Source of the DNA: a bacterium
GTDB taxonomy: Bacteria > Bacillota > Clostridia > Lachnospirales > Lachnospiraceae
Reading direction: 5' to 3'
Assembly (NCBI GenBank): GCA_023666335.1
Contig: JAMPCE010000004.1
Location: 22,427 to 86,426, forward strand
DNA length: 64,000 bases
Position 1 is the stretch's first letter. Each line of letters begins with the position of its first letter. A program made the translations under genes and the position numbers. Positions 60,858 to 64,000 of this stretch are shown here, in pieces. The notes under the pieces are model-generated. The model did not search any database and was not told the DNA's origin. It saw nothing but the letters and a program-made list of their open reading frames with translations.

Positions 60858-60992
60858 GTGCGGATGTGTGATATTTCATCGTCGCCACGCTTGCGCTCCG
60901 CAAAATACGCAGCGGACGCTAGATTCGTGAAATACCTCATCAAGCGCCGGCGTATTTTGAGGGGCTCCTTATGAAATATCACACATCCGCAC
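60858..60992 (-). ncRNA. Structured inverted-repeat element, copy C
   Basis: The 22-base arms at 60858-60879 and 60971-60992 are perfectly complementary. On the minus strand the core starts AAGGAGCCCCT, as in copy B, then CCGGCGCTTGATGAGG, CACGAATCTAGCGTCCG and GGAGCGCAAGCG, a GCAA-tetraloop hairpin equal in position to GAAA in A and B. AATACGC and GCGTATT form an inner stem. It sits in the leader of the ABC transporter gene, 22 bases before its start. One arm overlaps the last codons and stop of the fucosyltransferase gene. Confidence 0.6.
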
Positions 60993-61977
60993 ATTCATGC
61001 TGAGATGATAAACAAATCTTCTGCATATCGGCTCTGTAAAAATCACGGCAGTCTGTATCATTCAGCCAACATGGCGGCGCAAGTACCGTCTTCTCAGGGT
61101 TCGGGTTCAGGTAGGACGCCCACCAGCTAAAACTGCTGTTAGCGAGGATCTGGTGTTTACAACGGCTCATCAGGGCAAACGCGGCGCAGCCGTCATCGTC
61201 TCCCTGCGGCAAGTCAACCAACGTAATATCCGACAGCAGGCTTTCTCCCGTTTCCTGCGCCTCCGCCTGTTTCTTTCGTTCCTCGGCGAGCCGCCCGGCT
61301 GCCCATGCGCCGTCGTTGGTAAAGAGAAAGAAGCGGCAGTCCGGATACTTTTCCCGCATCCTGCGGATCCCTTCTATATAATATGCCTCCGTGCAGATAC
61401 CGCCGAAAAGCGCCTGATTCTCCGGCGTCAGATAATCGCCTCTGCGGACATGAATACTAACAGAACATGTGTTATTTATTTCTTGCAGATATTGCGCAGC
61501 GCTCATTTCTTCCGCGCGCGCCCCGTCCCCGCCGCCTTCTTTGTCCCAGAAGCCTTCCCGACGCAACCAGTCGATCAATCTGTCGGTGTCGTACGCCTGC
61601 CGCACGGCGGATGCGGCGTCTCGAAAATACTTCTCCGACTGCCAGTAACCCTCCAGATAGATGTCATCCCAAGTCATGACCTCCGGGATAAAAAGTTTGC
61701 TCTCCTCAAAATAAGATTTCTTATGCCTGCCGAAGAGTTTCCGTCTTACCCGCTGCCACGGCAGCATAGACGAGTCGAGCATTTGCTCCAATTCTTTCCG
61801 CCCCGGTCTCTCGTACGCGATCCCGAACGGCGCAAGCGCCGGTTTCCGCTGTGCGTCCTGCGCGAAACCCGACACATCTTCGATCCGGACTTCTCTGCCA
61901 AGGCTCTTTAATTGCAGATAGAGAGCGTACTGGAACATCTGGTTTCCCAGCCCGCCCGCAAGCTGTATGATGACCAA
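60979..61977 (-). CDS. GT11-family alpha-1,2-fucosyltransferase-like
   Basis: The product has 332 residues. I prefer a TTG start at 61977, which follows AAGGAG by 11 bases and puts VIIQLAGGLGNQMFQYALY at the N-terminus. The TTG at 61998 precedes the ribosome site. The GDP-sugar motif is SIHVRRGDYLTPENQ and the C-terminal motif is NSSFSWWASYLNPN. An insert of about 25 residues (RAEEMSAAQYLQEINN region) is not in the paralogue at 47261. The last codons overlap one arm of element C, so the C-terminus CLSSQHECADV was probably created by its insertion. Confidence 0.84.
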   Translation of the reverse strand: MVIIQLAGGLGNQMFQYALYLQLKSLGREVRIEDVSGFAQDAQRKPALAPFGIAYERPGRKELEQMLDSSMLPWQRVRRKLFGRHKKSYFEESKLFIPEVMTWDDIYLEGYWQSEKYFRDAASAVRQAYDTDRLIDWLRREGFWDKEGGGDGARAEEMSAAQYLQEINNTCSVSIHVRRGDYLTPENQALFGGICTEAYYIEGIRRMREKYPDCRFFLFTNDGAWAAGRLAEERKKQAEAQETGESLLSDITLVDLPQGDDDGCAAFALMSRCKHQILANSSFSWWASYLNPNPEKTVLAPPCWLNDTDCRDFYRADMQKICLSSQHECADV

Positions 61978-62022
61978 AGTATTTTTTTCTCCTTGCAAAC
62001 CGCTTTGTTATAATAACGCATG

Positions 62023-63102
62023 CTATTTATCGAATCCCAGCATCTTCCTGACCTGTCTCTTGAGCGGGATCACCACCTGCTCATCAAACGTAAGCCGCCT
62101 GTAATAGCTTTCCGGCGAACGGTAAAACCGCCGCAGCTTCCGCAGATCCCTTCGATCCGCGCAGGGTACGGCAAATGCTGCAAGCGCCCGCTCCTTTTCC
62201 TGCCGCAGGATCGTTTCCAATTCCCGCAGGTAAACCGGCGTTTCGTTCTGTCCCCGCAGTTCGCCGTAAAAGAGCAGGAGTCTCTTATAGAAGAAATAGT
62301 CGTGGGCCAGCGCAAGATCTGCCCGCCCCAATTCCCGCAGGAACGCAGTCTTCTCTCGATATGCCGGTATCTGATCGGTAAAGGTACGCGGATTGATCCG
62401 GCAATTCATAATGCTCCCCTCTCTGTCTATTATATAATTATACAGGGCAGTGTCAAGGTAAATACAACGCCCCGCCCTCGCCAGCGCCGCGGTTGCAAAC
62501 AGGATATCCTCATACCATTTCCCCGCAGGAAAGGTCACATGTTCAAGGATTTCCCGGCGGTACAGCTTGTTCCATGCCGCATTCTGGATCTGAAATTCTT
62601 CCCGCTCCTCCACATAGACGGCAAGCGCCTCCTGTCCCTCGAAAAGGACAGCCCTGTCCGTCGAACCGTCTATCGTACGATCTTTCGCCACCTGACGGTA
62701 GCGGCAGATCGCGATATCCGCCTTCTGGTCCGCAAGCGCGCCGAGCAGTTTCTCATACATATCGGCGTCGATCCAGTCATCCCCGTCCACATAGCCGATA
62801 TAGCTTCCGTGCGCTGCCGCCGTTCCCACGTTCCTCGCCTGCGCCGGTCCCTCATTCTCCTTATGGATCACCAGAACCCGGGAATCTTCCGCCGCCAGCC
62901 TGTCACAGATCTCCCCTGTCCGGTCCGTGGAGCCGTCGTCCACTACGATGATCTCCAGATCGCGGTAAGTCTGTTCACAGACCGATCGGACCCCCCGCTC
63001 GATATAAGCTTCTATATTATAAGCCGTGACGATCACGGAGAGCAGCCCTCCCGCTCCCTCTCTATGAAATTTTGGCGGACGGTATTTCTCTAAGATCTGC
63101 AT
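62023..63102 (-). CDS. GT2-family glycosyltransferase
   Basis: The product has 359 residues; GGAG lies seven bases before the start. Motifs: LSVIVTAYNIEAYIERG, IIVVDDGSTDRTGEIC, and IGYVDGDDWIDADMYE with the metal-binding acidic residues. KWYEDILFATAALARAG corresponds to the ED acceptor-side motif of the EpsH/CpsJ group. A basic C-terminal end (IPLKRQVRKMLGFDK) may contact the membrane. A 169-base gap separates it from asnB. That gap has no gene; GTGACT and GATAAT 16 bases apart are a weak promoter candidate. Confidence 0.83.
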   Translation of the reverse strand: MQILEKYRPPKFHREGAGGLLSVIVTAYNIEAYIERGVRSVCEQTYRDLEIIVVDDGSTDRTGEICDRLAAEDSRVLVIHKENEGPAQARNVGTAAAHGSYIGYVDGDDWIDADMYEKLLGALADQKADIAICRYRQVAKDRTIDGSTDRAVLFEGQEALAVYVEEREEFQIQNAAWNKLYRREILEHVTFPAGKWYEDILFATAALARAGRCIYLDTALYNYIIDREGSIMNCRINPRTFTDQIPAYREKTAFLRELGRADLALAHDYFFYKRLLLFYGELRGQNETPVYLRELETILRQEKERALAAFAVPCADRRDLRKLRRFYRSPESYYRRLTFDEQVVIPLKRQVRKMLGFDK

Positions 63103-63271
63103 CCATAAACTCCCATGTGTTATTCTTTATTCCGTCTTTTATGGTTTTCTATTATCTACAATAAATAACGCTAGTCACCTGTTATGAAATCATTTGCGGA
63201 AAAAATCTTTTTCTTTAATAACACCCGTTTCTCTTCATTTTGGCGCATTTCTTTTGACCTCGTTTATCAAT

Positions 63272-64000
63272 TCAGCATTTAACTTTTTGCTCTTCTAACC
63301 ACTGTTGAAATTGCAAAATATACCAAATTTGCGGTCTCCAGAAATCTCTCGTTATATAATCGTCCCATAATTTTCTCACCTGCAGCGTATCCAGGAACCC
63401 CTGCTGCTGAAGCTTCGACGGATCGAGCAGACTCTCCGCCCACTCTCGCAAGCGAGGCTGCTTCAGCCAGCGGTGCAGCGGAATCGAAAATCCTTTCTTG
63501 GGACGCTCCATCAGTTCACGCGGCACATAACGGTAGAGAATATCCCGTAGGACCTTTTTGCGGACCCCGTTTTCCGTTTTGTAAGAGAGCGGCAGACTCC
63601 AGGCAAACTCCACCACATCACGGTCGAGCATAGGCACCCGCGTCTCCAGAGAGACCGCCATTGCCGTTCTGTCCACTTTCGTCAGAATGTCATCCGGATG
63701 ATACATCAGAAGATCCATCAGCATCAGACTCTGCTGTTCCTCTCTCAAAAACGCAACGCAATCATCCATCAGGGTCTGTCCCGCATAGCGCGGCTGTATG
63801 GCGTCCCACGCACCAAGATCGGGTGTTTTTCTTCCACTGTCGCTCCTGATCAGAGAAAGCCCCTCGCCGATCTCCGAGCGCAGATAAAGGTCTTCGACGG
63901 AACGCGCCCCGAGAAGCCGCGCCCTCGTGGCAAGCGCCGCATCTTCCGTTGCGCGTGCCCGACGCCCGCCCGCCCGGCTTGCCGCAGCGCGGAGCGGATA
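63272..64000 (-). CDS. asnB: Asparagine synthase (glutamine-hydrolysing) C-terminal domain, 5' end outside window
   Basis: I extended the frame to the window edge, giving 242 residues of the C-terminal synthetase domain. Motifs: LMLMDLLMYHPDDILTKVDR, MAVSLETRVPMLDRDVVEFA, KKVLRDILYRYVPRELM, and RPKKGFSIPLHRWL. This is the AsnB family; clostridial glycan loci often carry such genes. They may supply asparagine, or amidate a uronic acid or other acid of the glycan (as WbpS/AsnB-like proteins). The pyrophosphatase and N-terminal glutaminase portions are outside. The family assignment is secure, the substrate is not. Confidence 0.88.
   Translation of the reverse strand, partial: YPLRAAASRAGGRRARATEDAALATRARLLGARSVEDLYLRSEIGEGLSLIRSDSGRKTPDLGAWDAIQPRYAGQTLMDDCVAFLREEQQSLMLMDLLMYHPDDILTKVDRTAMAVSLETRVPMLDRDVVEFAWSLPLSYKTENGVRKKVLRDILYRYVPRELMERPKKGFSIPLHRWLKQPRLREWAESLLDPSKLQQQGFLDTLQVRKLWDDYITRDFWRPQIWYILQFQQWLEEQKVKC

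Noticed and set aside
60836..60994. Longer N-terminus for the ABC transporter (start at 60994)
   Set aside because: The added residues translate element C and do not occur in the two paralogues; ATG 60835 gives the shared family start.
62020..63093. Long + strand open frame (357 codons) opposite the GT2 gene
   Set aside because: The minus-strand GT2 has complete motifs; the + strand frame has no domain.

Overview
The window reads as the interior of one very large surface-glycan biosynthesis locus from a Gram-positive anaerobe, most likely a clostridium of the Lachnospiraceae type. That placement is an inference from strong AAGGAG-type ribosome sites, the gene style, and a remnant of an Rpn-family nuclease. 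Every gene I can support lies on the minus strand, so transcription runs from position 64000 towards 1. Most genes abut or overlap by 4 bases (ATGA or GTGA), which indicates long translationally coupled operons. The right half is clearly more GC-rich than the left few kilobases, so the locus looks like a mosaic of cassettes. I found no tRNA, rRNA, CRISPR array or intact insertion sequence.

Right part (about 38.4-64.0 kb): the end of an asparagine synthase, then a polysaccharide assembly region. It holds GT2, GT11 (three copies), GT17, GT4 and DUF5672-like glycosyltransferases, a PglK-like ABC flippase, two Wzy-like polymerases, a Wzx-like flippase, a polyprenyl-phosphate sugar-phosphate transferase that would prime the repeat unit, a polysaccharide pyruvyl transferase, an acetyltransferase, a GH105-like unsaturated glycuronyl hydrolase, and a WecG/CpsF-GT4 fusion. 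Internal promoters are visible before the priming transferase and before the pyruvyl transferase.

Middle part (about 19.5-38 kb): a radical SAM protein, further GT4, GT-D and GT2 enzymes, a second ABC flippase, acetyltransferases, large membrane proteins, and a nonulosonic acid cassette (NeuD-like, neuB, neuC, two Gfo/Idh oxidoreductases, a CMP-sugar cytidylyltransferase). This cassette is followed by an unrecognised GT-B protein that may be the cognate sialyltransferase-like enzyme.

Left part (1-19.5 kb): a 3-acetamido-sugar-type module (Gfo/Idh, acetyltransferase, aminotransferase), a legionaminate-type pair (CBS-nucleotidyltransferase and LegB), and a third ABC flippase. Next comes a compact cassette built on a second, short NeuB-like enzyme: a KdsC-like phosphatase fused to a GmhA-like isomerase, an SDR, a TIM-barrel isomerase, a Gfo/Idh oxidoreductase and a thiamine-diphosphate enzyme. 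This cassette is the best candidate for an undescribed sugar pathway. After it come a nuclease remnant, a sugar epimerase/reductase, a FkbM methyltransferase interrupted at a G8 tract, and three tandem sulfotransferase paralogues.

Besides genes, three intergenic elements (38005-38134, 38184-38353, 60858-60992) share a core with compensatory stem changes and a GNRA tetraloop, closed by long inverted-repeat arms. They look like copies of one structured RNA or mobile palindromic element that I do not recognise.
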